Shown here piece by piece: positions 1 to 5,523 of a stretch of DNA of 9,637 nt. A model generated the notes under the pieces. It made no database searches. It worked only from the letters and a program-made list of their open reading frames with translations, and was not told the origin of the DNA. The translations under genes and the position numbers were made by a program. Origin of the DNA: an uncultured Collinsella sp. (GTDB lineage: Bacteria > Actinomycetota > Coriobacteriia > Coriobacteriales > Coriobacteriaceae); the NCBI GenBank assembly GCA_958419975.1, contig CATZIG010000059.1, positions 1 to 9,637 of the forward strand, read 5' to 3'. The first letter of the stretch is position 1. Each line of letters starts with the position of its first letter.

Positions 1-15
1 GAGTTCCGCACGAGC

Positions 16-40
16 CGGAGAGCACTTAATGTGCTCTCCG
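16..40. other. Perfect 10-bp hairpin downstream of ygeX
   Basis: Arms CGGAGAGCAC and GTGCTCTCCG are perfectly complementary around a 5-nt TTAAT loop. CGCA (7-10) and TGCG (41-44) can add an outer stem across a bulge. The hairpin lies about 65 bp past the stop codon of the minus-strand ammonia-lyase, so it may end or protect that transcript. Neither strand shows a U-tract after the stem, so it is not a classical intrinsic terminator. It could equally belong to a gene to the left of the window. Confidence 0.45.
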
Positions 41-103
41 TGCGAGCAGGACTGTTCGAGCAGGGAGCAAACATATGCTCCGCCACCCGGACAGGTCATC
101 CTG

Positions 104-1318
104 CTAGCAGGTCGGATACTCGCCCTCCCAGACGATGCGACGGTACTGATCCGGATCGGTGTCGCCCTCGGTGGAGAAGCAGAGCACAGAGCTCGTCTTG
201 TCCAGGCCGATGAGTTCCTTGAGCTCGGCGTACTCGGGATCGAGCATGAGGGTCTCGACCAGGCCGGTGGTCACAGCGCCGGACTCGCCGGAGATGACGC
301 GCGGGTCGCCCTTCTCGGGAGCGTCCAGGGTGCGCATGCCGCGAGCGGTGACCCAGTCGGGGCAGGACACGAAGGCGGTGACGTGGTTGCGCAGGATATC
401 CCAGCCCAGAATGTTGGGCTCGCCGCAGCACAGACCGGCCATGATGGAGGGCATGTCGCCGTCCACGATGCGCGGATCGCCGTCGCCGGCGGCAGCGCCC
501 TTGTACAGACAGGCGGCAGGCGCGCACTCAGCCACGACGAAGGTGGGCGGGTTATCGGGATACAGGTTGGTGAAGTAGCCCACCACGGCGCCGGCGAGCG
601 AACCCACGCCAGCCTGGACAAACACGTGCGTCGGGCGGTTGATGGCCATCTCGCGCAGCTGCTCGGCAGCCTCGGAAGCCATGGTGCCGTAACCCTCCAT
701 GATCCAGGACGGGATCTTCTCGTAGCCCTCCCAGGCGGTGTCCTGAACGATGACGCCGCGCTCGCAGGCGTCGGCCTCGGCAGCGGCCATGCGCACGCAC
801 TCGTCGTAGTTGACCTCTTCGATGGTCACCGTTGCGCCCTCGGCGGCGATGTTATCGAAGCGGGGCTTAGTGGAACCCTTGGGCATGTGAACGACGGCCT
901 TCTGGCCCAGCTTGTTGGCAGCCCATGCCACGCCGCGGCCATGGTTGCCGTCGGTGGCGGTAAAGAAGGTGGCCTGGCCAAAGTCCTCGGCCAGCTGATC
1001 GGAGGTCAGGTAATCGAAGGTGCAGTCGGCAACGTCCTTGCCGGTCTCATCGGCAATATAGTTGGCCATGGCAAACGAGCCGCCCAGGACCTTAAAGGCG
1101 TTGAGGCCAAAGCGATAGCTCTCGTCCTTAACGCACAGGTTGGACAGGCCCAGGCGCGCAGCCTGACCGTCCAGACGGGCAAGCGGAGTGACGGTATATT
1201 GAGGGAACGACTGGTGGAAGGCACGGGCCTTCTTCACGTGGTCGAGGCTCATGATTCCCAAGTGCTTGTCATCGCTCTTGGGCATCGTGTTGCCCGCCCA
1301 CTGGATCTTATCGGCCAT
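104..1318 (-). CDS. ygeX: Diaminopropionate ammonia-lyase (PLP-dependent, YgeX type)
   Basis: This 404-aa protein matches the usual length of about 400 aa for diaminopropionate ammonia-lyase, which converts 2,3-diaminopropionate to pyruvate and two ammonia in the cytoplasm. It has the fold-type II PLP layout. The Schiff-base lysine is K76 in NAFKVLGGS, the conserved TDGNHGRGVAWAA block carries D123, VQDTAWEGY carries D193, and the phosphate-binding loop AGVGSLAGA lies at about 236-244. The ATG at 1316-1318 is preceded at 8 nt by AGGAG on the minus strand. It is divergent from a PAS-HTH regulator that probably controls it. In enterobacteria ygeX sits in a purine/urate catabolic cluster with xdhD, and an XdhD-like gene lies at the right edge of this window. 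The family call is firm. The substrate in this organism follows from the family. Confidence 0.93.
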   Translation of the reverse strand: MADKIQWAGNTMPKSDDKHLGIMSLDHVKKARAFHQSFPQYTVTPLARLDGQAARLGLSNLCVKDESYRFGLNAFKVLGGSFAMANYIADETGKDVADCTFDYLTSDQLAEDFGQATFFTATDGNHGRGVAWAANKLGQKAVVHMPKGSTKPRFDNIAAEGATVTIEEVNYDECVRMAAAEADACERGVIVQDTAWEGYEKIPSWIMEGYGTMASEAAEQLREMAINRPTHVFVQAGVGSLAGAVVGYFTNLYPDNPPTFVVAECAPAACLYKGAAAGDGDPRIVDGDMPSIMAGLCCGEPNILGWDILRNHVTAFVSCPDWVTARGMRTLDAPEKGDPRVISGESGAVTTGLVETLMLDPEYAELKELIGLDKTSSVLCFSTEGDTDPDQYRRIVWEGEYPTC

Positions 1319-1410
1319 ACGGTGAACTCCTTAAGTCCTCTCTTGCCGGCCCCCGCATACGCGTTTCAGCCCGATCCCATTCACACGACTGAACTTTTAT
1401 GTGGATGCCA

Positions 1411-1425
1411 AACAAAAAGTTTGTT
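1411..1425. promoter_or_regulatory. Candidate operator 1, AACAAA-N3-TTTGTT
   Basis: This is a perfect 6+6 bp inverted repeat with a 3-bp spacer in the divergent ygeX/regulator intergenic region, 93 bp upstream of the ygeX start. A second, imperfect copy lies at 1462-1476 (12 of 15 positions identical). A repeated palindrome between a regulator and its divergent neighbour is the usual place for its binding sites. The assignment to the 1596 regulator is an inference. Confidence 0.5.
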
Positions 1426-1461
1426 AGTAATGTTCTATCACACTTTTTGATTGGTATATCT

Positions 1462-1476
1462 AACGAATTGTTTGTT
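1462..1476. promoter_or_regulatory. Candidate operator 2, AACGAA-N3-TTTGTT
   Basis: This is an imperfect copy of the palindrome at 1411-1425. Five of the six arm pairs are complementary and the fourth is not (G opposite T). The centres are 51 bp apart, close to five helical turns, so dimers bound at both sites could face the same side of the DNA. No confident sigma-70 promoter could be fixed on either strand in this AT-rich stretch. Confidence 0.42.
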
Positions 1477-1595
1477 GCCGTAATCGGTACTTTTTCGCCG
1501 CCGAACGGTCATGAATTGCCTTGTTGATGGATTTGTTTGCGGTCATGTGTGGTTTATGGCACAGTGAGCCCAAACTAATTTTTAGGAAGGTACCC

Positions 1596-2249
1596 ATGAC
1601 CCCCGCACAGATTGAGTTTTACAAGCGCCTCGCACACGGTCTGGCGCTCCAATTTGGCCCCAACTGCGAAGTCGTCGTCCACGATCTGGAGACCGAGGAC
1701 GTGGACCACTCCATCGTAGTGATCGAAAACGGCCACGTCAGCGGGCGCAAACTGGGTGACGGCCCCAGCCATATCGTGTTTGAGTCCATGCACGAAGGCG
1801 CCACCGACGTACACGACCGCGAGCCGTACCTCACTAAACCCACCGACGGTAAGCTGCTCAAATCGTCGACGATCTTTATCCGCAACGATGAGGGCAAACC
1901 CGTCGGCATTTTGGGCATCAACTTTGACATTACGCTTATGAAGGCTTTTGAGCGTTCGCTCGACGCCTTTACCGGCACCGGCGGCACGGGCTATACCGAG
2001 CCCGAGCCCATTACCAAGAACATCGGCGACCTGCTCGAGGACCTGCTGCACGAGTGCGAGCAGTTTGTGGGCAAGCCCGCGGCACTCATGACCAAAGACG
2101 AGCGCATTCGTGCCATTGGCTACCTCGACCGTCGCGGCGCCTTCCTCATTTCCAAGTCGAGCGAGCGCGCCTGCGAGTTCTTTGGCATCTCCAAGTACAG
2201 CTTCTATAGCTACCTCAATGAGGCCAAGGCGGCGGCCGGCGACAAGTAG
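1596..2249 (+). CDS. YheO/DauR-type PAS-HTH transcriptional regulator
   Basis: The predicted protein has 217 aa and the two-domain layout of the YheO family. An N-terminal PAS-like domain (about 1-120) includes VVVHDLE, a block around KSSTIFIRNDEGKPVGILGINFD, and an SHIVFE segment. A C-terminal helix-turn-helix (about 165-215) follows MTKDERIRAIGYLDRRGAFLISK, with FGISKYSFYSYL as the likely recognition helix. DauR members control D-amino-acid or related catabolic operons. I chose the ATG at 1596 because AGGAAGG lies 5 nt upstream and MTPAQIEFYKRLAHGL is the conserved start; an in-frame ATG at 1521 would add 25 unrelated residues and lacks a ribosome site. It is divergent from the diaminopropionate ammonia-lyase, which is its most likely target. 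The effector is unknown, though diaminopropionate is a reasonable guess. Confidence 0.85.
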   Translation: MTPAQIEFYKRLAHGLALQFGPNCEVVVHDLETEDVDHSIVVIENGHVSGRKLGDGPSHIVFESMHEGATDVHDREPYLTKPTDGKLLKSSTIFIRNDEGKPVGILGINFDITLMKAFERSLDAFTGTGGTGYTEPEPITKNIGDLLEDLLHECEQFVGKPAALMTKDERIRAIGYLDRRGAFLISKSSERACEFFGISKYSFYSYLNEAKAAAGDK

Positions 2250-2332
2250 GCACTCGCCTGGATTGCCCCTCCCCTTTTGGGTGCGAGTTCTGGAAAGCAC
2301 GAATCCAAGACCGGGCCGCTTGGGAAGTTCCA

Positions 2333-2338
2333 TATAAT
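2333..2338 (+). promoter_or_regulatory. Candidate -10 element TATAAT for the membrane protein gene
   Basis: A consensus TATAAT lies 34 bp before the ATG at 2373, placing a start of transcription near 2345 and a leader of about 28 nt. No convincing -35 hexamer lies 16-18 bp upstream, so activator help or a weak promoter is possible. Its position supports 2373 as the translation start rather than the farther in-frame codon at 2277, which lies upstream of the promoter. Confidence 0.5.
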
Positions 2339-2372
2339 CGATGTCATTAGTATTTCGAAAGGATGGAACAGA

Positions 2373-3359
2373 ATGGCGTTGAGCAAGGCATCATGCACCG
2401 GTCGCGGATTGATTCCGGCAATTGGTGGACATGTGCACCGCATGTTCGATGGGGGTGAAGACGACCTGTTTTCGCTAAGCCTTGACGACGTGATGGATGA
2501 TCGCCCGTGGACCGCCGACGAACTCATGGGCGGCGGGGCTCGCCCGTCAAGCCCCGATCCCACACTTGCGCCTAAGCCCGCATCTGCGCCGACTCCTGCG
2601 CAGTCGCCTGTTTCGACGCCCGCGCCTACGCCCGCACCCACTTCGGCGTCCACGCCCGCTCCCCGCCCCGCAAGCGACCCGTCCGAGACGGCGGCATTTC
2701 TCGCTGCAGCGACGCAGGGCAAATCGGCCGACAGCACCGTTATGTACAGCGCCCAGCAGTTGCCTGTTCCTGCGGCACGCAAGCCTCCGGTCGCAAGGCT
2801 CGATGAGCCCGTTGCCCATCAGGTTGCCTACGATTCCTGGGCTGCAGCCGATCTGGATGAGACCTCTACCGGCATGCCGGCGCTCGACGTTCCAGTTAAT
2901 CCGCTTTTTGCCGCCAACACGAGCGCCGCGGACTATGAGGGCGGTGCGGCATATTCCGATTATTCCGATGGCTATGCTGGCACCAGTCGCATCGAGACCG
3001 AGGATTATGGCACCGCACCGAGCGATTATCTCAACGATCCGTACGCTGCCACGCGTGCACCGGAATATGACCCGGAGGCCGCGTCCGCACCGGCGTACAC
3101 CAAAAGCACGGGCGAAGAACGCTTCGCCGATTATTACGCCGAGGAAAAGGCACTGCGTTTCTCGGAATTTCCGCAGGCAGTCAAGATTGCCTTTCTCGCC
3201 ATTGTCATTGCCCTGTTCGGCGTCATTGCGTTTGAGGGATTCCAGCTGTTCCGCGGCCCCACCCAAGCGGAGTCGGAGACCCAGCAAAAAGAGGACGATA
3301 ACCAGTACCTGGACATCAACACCCTCAAGGGCGACCCCAACGACGGGGACGACGAATAA
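2373..3359 (+). CDS. Single-pass membrane protein of unknown function with Pro/Ala- and Tyr-rich cytoplasmic region
   Basis: I do not recognise a family. The 328-aa product has an acidic N-terminal patch (DDLFSLSLDDVMDD, about 30-45), a low-complexity Pro/Ala/Thr/Ser stretch at about 59-99, and a Tyr/Asp-rich disordered region at about 187-255. One strongly hydrophobic helix lies at about 270-292 (AFLAIVIALFGVIAF), followed by a short acidic tail of about 35 residues ending NDGDDE. There is no signal peptide. With lysines before the helix and acids after it, the long N-terminal region is probably cytoplasmic and the tail outside. The start at 2373 is supported by AAAGGA 9-13 nt upstream and a TATAAT further up; an ATG at 2442 (MFDGGEDD) is a plausible shorter alternative. 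A strong terminator follows the stop codon. It may be a scaffold or envelope-associated protein, but nothing here shows a reaction. Confidence 0.7.
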   Translation: MALSKASCTGRGLIPAIGGHVHRMFDGGEDDLFSLSLDDVMDDRPWTADELMGGGARPSSPDPTLAPKPASAPTPAQSPVSTPAPTPAPTSASTPAPRPASDPSETAAFLAAATQGKSADSTVMYSAQQLPVPAARKPPVARLDEPVAHQVAYDSWAAADLDETSTGMPALDVPVNPLFAANTSAADYEGGAAYSDYSDGYAGTSRIETEDYGTAPSDYLNDPYAATRAPEYDPEAASAPAYTKSTGEERFADYYAEEKALRFSEFPQAVKIAFLAIVIALFGVIAFEGFQLFRGPTQAESETQQKEDDNQYLDINTLKGDPNDGDDE

Positions 3360-3388
3360 CAAATGCCAAAAATTGAGGGTCGTAGACC

Positions 3389-3431
3389 AAATCAACCCCG
3401 TGCGCTCATTGCCGCACGGGGTTGATTTTTG
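3389..3431 (+). terminator. Strong intrinsic terminator after the membrane protein gene
   Basis: Arms 3389-3404 and 3413-3428 are perfectly complementary over 16 bp (AAATCAACCCCGTGCG and its complement) around an 8-nt loop. The stem ends in a run of T (3426-3430). It starts 30 bp after the stop codon at 3357-3359. This is one of the clearest signals in the window and separates the membrane protein gene from the next gene. Confidence 0.92.
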
Positions 3432-3456
3432 TCCGCGCGCGATGATAGACTCCATC

Positions 3457-3482
3457 GTGCCCGCAAGGAGCGGGCGCGTTTT
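3457..3482 (+). other. GC-rich leader hairpin with T-tract
   Basis: GTGCCCGC and GCGGGCGC form an 8-bp stem (one G·U pair) around AAGGA, followed by GTTTT. It lies just downstream of a possible promoter, TTGATT (3422-3427), 18-bp spacer, TAGACT (3446-3451). It would therefore form the 5' end of the leader for the gene at 3577, either as a small attenuator or as a stabilising 5' stem. The promoter overlaps the preceding terminator and matches the consensus only moderately. Confidence 0.35.
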
Positions 3483-3489
3483 ATCCAGA

Positions 3490-3528
3490 GTCGGGGTAGA
3501 GAGTTGGCTCCACGATCCCGACGCCAAC
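3490..3528 (+). promoter_or_regulatory. Mutually exclusive hairpins in the leader of the 3577 gene
   Basis: GTCGGGGT (3490-3497) pairs with ATCCCGAC (3515-3522) over 8 bp with one G·U. GTTGGC, inside the loop of that hairpin, is exactly complementary to GCCAAC (3523-3528), which follows directly. Both stems cannot easily coexist because no linker spans the first stem, so two alternative folds are likely. I found no T-box sequence (TGGNACC) or other known riboswitch core. The structure is seen in the sequence; a regulatory role is an inference. Confidence 0.35.
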
Positions 3529-3576
3529 CGGCCAAGAGGCACGGTGGCCCTGCCAGCATCGATGAAAGGAGTCCGT

Positions 3577-3999
3577 ATGGACAATTTCTCTGTGCGCAGC
3601 GAGCGCAACTTCCACAATCTGGTCGTCAAACCGAATCACATGCATCTTCTGGATAAGCCAAATGGCTACGCCTCGGCCATGGTCAAGAGCAGCCTCTCCC
3701 ACCAGATGCGCTTTACGATACAGAAGCTCGAGGAAGAGCTCTGTGCTGCCGGCAATCCGCATGTGCTGCAGATCAAGCTGTCCGGGGATAACCTGCGCGA
3801 ACCGTCGAGTTGGAAGCTGTTTGCAGACGGCACGTGCATCGCGAACGGCTCGGGTGACTTTGCCCGCGAGTGCTTCTGCGAGGGTGCCAAGGTGTTTCTG
3901 GACCTGTGTCGCGACGCCGTACGCACGGCCGAGCTGCGGCAGTGGAGCGAAAGGGAGTATGAGCTGTTGAGTGCGGCCCGCGGGATTGCGATGGTGTAG
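3577..3999 (+). CDS. Hypothetical protein, 140 aa
   Basis: I do not recognise this protein. It appears soluble, with no signal peptide or membrane helix. The ATG at 3577 has GGAG five nt upstream (GAAAGGAGTCCGT), which is better than the ATG at 3562 that overlaps that ribosome site. The sequence has an N-terminal stretch with NLVVKPNHMHLL, a middle part with alternating hydrophobic residues (HVLQIKLSG, WKLFADGTCIANGSGDFARE) suggesting beta strands, and a likely amphipathic C-terminal helix (AKVFLDLCRDAVRTAELRQW). There are four cysteines (at about 59, 86, 96 and 107), not arranged as a metal site. It stands alone between a terminator and a convergent exonuclease gene. Codon use matches its neighbours, so it is probably a real native gene. 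Confidence 0.7.
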   Translation: MDNFSVRSERNFHNLVVKPNHMHLLDKPNGYASAMVKSSLSHQMRFTIQKLEEELCAAGNPHVLQIKLSGDNLREPSSWKLFADGTCIANGSGDFARECFCEGAKVFLDLCRDAVRTAELRQWSEREYELLSAARGIAMV

Positions 4000-4100
4000 G
4001 CAGACAGACCAGACAGCTCGTCATACTGGTTGACGCTTCGATTCAAACAGCAGTGCGAAGCCGCGCTTACAGCCCTGCCATGCCAAACCGAATGGCGTTC

Positions 4101-4844
4101 TCAAAAGGCCCACCTCCCCTCCGCCTTCAGCCTCAGCAGCAGGTCGCCCAGCTCGGGGCACTTGCTGGAAAGGCGCGTCTGGGCTCGCTCGCCCATCCCC
4201 CACCGCTGGCGGACTTCCTGGACGTGCGGGCTCACGCGGTAGTCCCCATCCATCACCTGCTTGAGCAGCTTGGCGGTCACGCGCGCATCGGCTAAGGCGC
4301 TGTGGGCGTGACCCGTCGACTCGTCGAACTCGATGCCAAACCACGTTGCCGCGTCACTCAAAGAGACGCACCCGTGGCTGCCCACGTCCATGATCGAAGT
4401 GTAAAACGCCTGCAGGTCGGCCCAGTCCGTAGGAAATGCGGAAAGGTCCATGTGCTTTGCCTGGCACTCGGTCATAAGCTGTCGATGATCCGCCCCGCTC
4501 CAGCAAACTATCTGGGCGGAGTAGCGACCGATCCAATCGCTGAGTCTTTTGATCACCACATAGAGCGGATCAGCCATCGCAGTGTCCACAGCCGATATCC
4601 CTGTGAGCTCGCGGACGGGGAACGCAACGCCTTCGGTAAATTCTGTCTGCACAAACTGCGAGAACTCGCCCATCACGTTGCCGTGGTAATCGAGCTTAAC
4701 AGCGCCGACCTCGATAATCTCGTTACGTAGTCCGCGGCGCTGGCGCTGCTTTGGCACCGGCGCAAACTCAAAGTCGAGCACGATCTGGCGCGCAAAGTTC
4801 GTCGTATCGATGGCCGAAATATCCGGCGTCTTTTTGTCTGGCAC
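4101..4844 (-). CDS. DEDDh-family 3'-5' exonuclease (DnaQ/KapD-like)
   Basis: The 247-aa protein carries the three exonuclease motifs in order. Exo I is VLDFEF with D24 and E26, Exo II is WSGADHRQL with D119, and Exo III is HSALADARV with H181 and D186, the HxxxxD spacing that marks the DEDDh subclass. Such enzymes remove 3' nucleotides from DNA or RNA using two metal ions. The single domain and the N-terminal ARQIVLDFEFAPV resemble KapD-type RNA/DNA exonucleases more than the DNA polymerase III epsilon subunit, and no polymerase clamp motif is evident. The start is GTG at 4842-4844, preceded at 8 nt by GAAAGG on the minus strand. It is convergent with the 3577 gene across about 100 bp, which holds only a weak GCTTCG/CGAAGC hairpin. 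Confidence 0.85.
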   Translation of the reverse strand: MPDKKTPDISAIDTTNFARQIVLDFEFAPVPKQRQRRGLRNEIIEVGAVKLDYHGNVMGEFSQFVQTEFTEGVAFPVRELTGISAVDTAMADPLYVVIKRLSDWIGRYSAQIVCWSGADHRQLMTECQAKHMDLSAFPTDWADLQAFYTSIMDVGSHGCVSLSDAATWFGIEFDESTGHAHSALADARVTAKLLKQVMDGDYRVSPHVQEVRQRWGMGERAQTRLSSKCPELGDLLLRLKAEGRWAF

Positions 4845-4949
4845 GGTCAGGGCCTTTCTCCGTCAACCGTCGCTCGTTACATAGGCGGCTACATTGCCGT
4901 AAGGATAGGAACCCGTGCGGACATGAAATCGCACAGCACGGCTTTCCGG

Positions 4950-4986
4950 CATCCTTGCGTAAAGCCACACTTTGAGAGAATCATGT
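4950..4986 (-). pseudogene. 3'-terminal remnant of a second ATPase gene
   Basis: These 37 bases match 5594-5630, inside the 3' end of the ATPase gene, at 32 of 37 positions, with the first 19 identical. Read on the minus strand, both encode a SK-x-GFTQGC segment close to the protein C-terminus. Similarity stops abruptly on both sides and no ATPase domain is left nearby. It is therefore most simply a scar of a deleted or recombined copy. A small, recent local duplication would look the same. Confidence 0.5.
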
Positions 4987-5029
4987 CACTGTTATTATCG
5001 AACATATATTCGTATTTATAGCAGTACTT

Positions 5030-5038
5030 TGATAGAAT
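5030..5038 (+). promoter_or_regulatory. Candidate extended -10 promoter of the small toxin gene
   Basis: TGATAGAAT matches an extended -10 element (TGN plus TAGAAT, 5 of 6 consensus). The -35 region is poor, as expected when an extended -10 is used. The surrounding 4980-5040 stretch is markedly AT-rich. Transcription would begin near 5045, giving a leader of about 58 nt that contains the SD-masking hairpin. Confidence 0.5.
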
Positions 5039-5067
5039 TGCAGTTGTTGACGGCAGTTCCATGTGCC

Positions 5068-5102
5068 GGGCAGCGCCCTCCATGCGACGGGAGGTGATGC
5101 CC
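5068..5102 (+). promoter_or_regulatory. SD-sequestering hairpin in the toxin leader
   Basis: CCCTCC (5076-5081) pairs perfectly with GGGAGG (5089-5094), which is the Shine-Dalgarno sequence. C-G and G·U pairs extend it, and after one mismatch GGGCA (5068-5072) pairs with TGCCC (5098-5102), directly next to the ATG. In total about 13 bp enclose the near-perfect ribosome site GGAGGTGAT. Such masking of a strong SD is typical of type I toxin mRNAs and should hold translation down until the structure opens. Confidence 0.65.
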
Positions 5103-5228
5103 ATGACCGATCTGACTGATTTCGTGAAGCTCCTGACCGCTTTGGTCTCGCTCCTCACGGCGCTTATCGGACTTACCGAGGCACTCAAGCAGCGTACGAA
5201 GCAGAAAAAGAGGGGTCGACGCCTCTAA
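5103..5228 (+). CDS. Putative type I toxin: 41-aa hydrophobic peptide with basic tail
   Basis: The 41-codon frame has GGAGGTGAT, an almost full anti-16S match, ending 5 nt before the ATG. Residues 7-28 (FVKLLTALVSLLTALIGLTEAL) form a leucine-rich membrane helix, followed by a strongly basic tail (KQRTKQKKRGRRL, 29-41). This size and layout match membrane-acting peptides of type I toxin-antitoxin systems and the small proteins often named 'putative holin-like toxin'. Its SD is masked in a hairpin, and its 3' end overlaps a convergent antisense RNA with its own promoter and terminator. Together these make a type I toxin likely. No exact family could be assigned without a search, and toxicity is an inference. 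Confidence 0.72.
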   Translation: MTDLTDFVKLLTALVSLLTALIGLTEALKQRTKQKKRGRRL

Positions 5229-5288
5229 GGCATTGACCCCTTAATCGAAGTAACGGCGCTGCCCAGCTATCACCCTTGGGCTGCCGTC
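5205..5288 (-). ncRNA. Putative type I antitoxin RNA, about 84 nt, two hairpins
   Basis: From the promoter at 5295-5323, transcription on the minus strand would start near 5288. The first hairpin is ACGGC plus GCCCA (10 bp with an internal bulge; positions 5287-5253). After a single-stranded linker comes a second hairpin (5241-5211), in which AGGGGTC/GACCCCT encloses GCCT/AGGC, immediately followed by CUUUUUC, a proper intrinsic terminator. The whole RNA is complementary to the 3' part of the toxin mRNA, including its last codons. This convergent, 3'-overlapping arrangement is the one known for Fst, TxpA and BsrG type systems. The ends are predicted, not mapped. Confidence 0.65.
5211..5241 (-). 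terminator. Antitoxin RNA terminator inside the toxin 3' end
   Basis: AGGGGTC and GACCCCT form a 7-bp outer stem, and GCCT/AGGC a 4-bp inner stem with a 3-nt loop. On the minus strand the next bases are CTTTTTC, which complete an intrinsic terminator. The toxin stop codon lies in the apical loop on the plus strand. No T-run follows on the plus strand, so it does not end the toxin mRNA. Confidence 0.72.
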
Positions 5289-5298
5289 GACCTTATTC
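5253..5298 (+). terminator. Likely terminator of the toxin mRNA
   Basis: ACGGC (5253-5257) and GCCCA (5261-5265) pair with TGGGC (5277-5281) and GCCGT (5283-5287), giving 10 bp with an internal loop, followed on the plus strand by the moderately U-rich TTATTCT. GGTCGACG (5214-5221) is also complementary to CGTCGACC (5285-5292), so a long-range closure of the toxin 3' region is possible. The U-tract is weak, so confidence is moderate. Confidence 0.45.
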
Positions 5299-5323
5299 TA
5301 CCCACGGGTGCCAGGTTTAACAA
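5295..5323 (-). promoter_or_regulatory. Antitoxin RNA promoter
   Basis: On the minus strand TTGTTA (5323-5318) and TAGAAT (5300-5295) are separated by exactly 17 bp, matching sigma-70 hexamers at 4 of 6 and 5 of 6 positions. It fires toward the toxin gene. The short distance to the first hairpin of the predicted RNA (about 8 nt) fits a start near 5288. It is a better promoter than the toxin's, as expected for an excess of antitoxin. Confidence 0.68.
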
Positions 5324-5380
5324 ATGGATTTTCGGTTACGAAGTCCGGAGCTCGCCCCTCTACTCCAGCGGCGTTGCGCC

Positions 5381-5502
5381 GGATTCTGGGACGCACTTTC
5401 CGCCCCATGCCTCTATCGGAAACGGCATCCCATCCTGAAGCGGGAATCCGGGACGTAGTTTCCGCCAAAGGCCGCAAAGGGAAAGCGCATCCCATTCCGA
5501 GC
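5381..5502 (+). repeat. 62-bp palindromic repeat, cluster A
   Basis: The cluster contains a right half, one full unit and a left half of the repeat. Left halves have the form CGGAAA-NN-GCATCCCATTC and right halves ATTCCGGGACG-NA-GTTTCCG. Corresponding points repeat at 62 bp (5383 and 5445 for right halves, 5426 and 5488 for left halves). Left and right halves of a unit are largely complementary, so each can fold into a hairpin of about 50 nt. The cluster lies between the toxin-antitoxin locus and the 3' end of the ATPase gene, where it could also act as a transcription barrier. The stretch 5301-5380 beside it holds only the antitoxin promoter. Confidence 0.85.
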
Positions 5503-5523
5503 ATCAAATCAGAGCGCGCTTGG

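Noticed and set aside
29..1450. A 473-codon open frame on the plus strand opposite ygeX
   Set aside because: It lies wholly antisense to a clearly identified enzyme. Its low-complexity Gly/Ala/Val/His product is typical of the shadow frame of GC-rich codons, and it has no convincing ribosome site.
2252..2288. Terminator after the PAS-HTH regulator
   Set aside because: ACTCGC/GCGAGT gives only a 6-bp stem with a 25-nt loop and no T-run after it.
3490..3528. H-type pseudoknot in the 3577 leader
   Set aside because: The two stems interleave, but zero bases link the end of stem 1 to stem 2, which cannot span an 8-bp stem. Alternative hairpins are the better reading.
3481..3576. T-box or tRNA-like element
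   Set aside because: No TGGNACC antiterminator core, no specifier loop and no cloverleaf could be drawn.
2547..3629. A 360-codon minus-strand frame over the membrane protein gene
   Set aside because: It crosses a strong terminator and the next leader, and its Arg/Gly/Cys-rich product is the reverse of Pro/Ala codons.
4889..5188. A 99-codon minus-strand frame across the toxin gene and ATPase scar
   Set aside because: It includes the ATPase remnant but no recognisable domain, it has no ribosome site, and it overlaps the much better supported toxin gene and its promoter.
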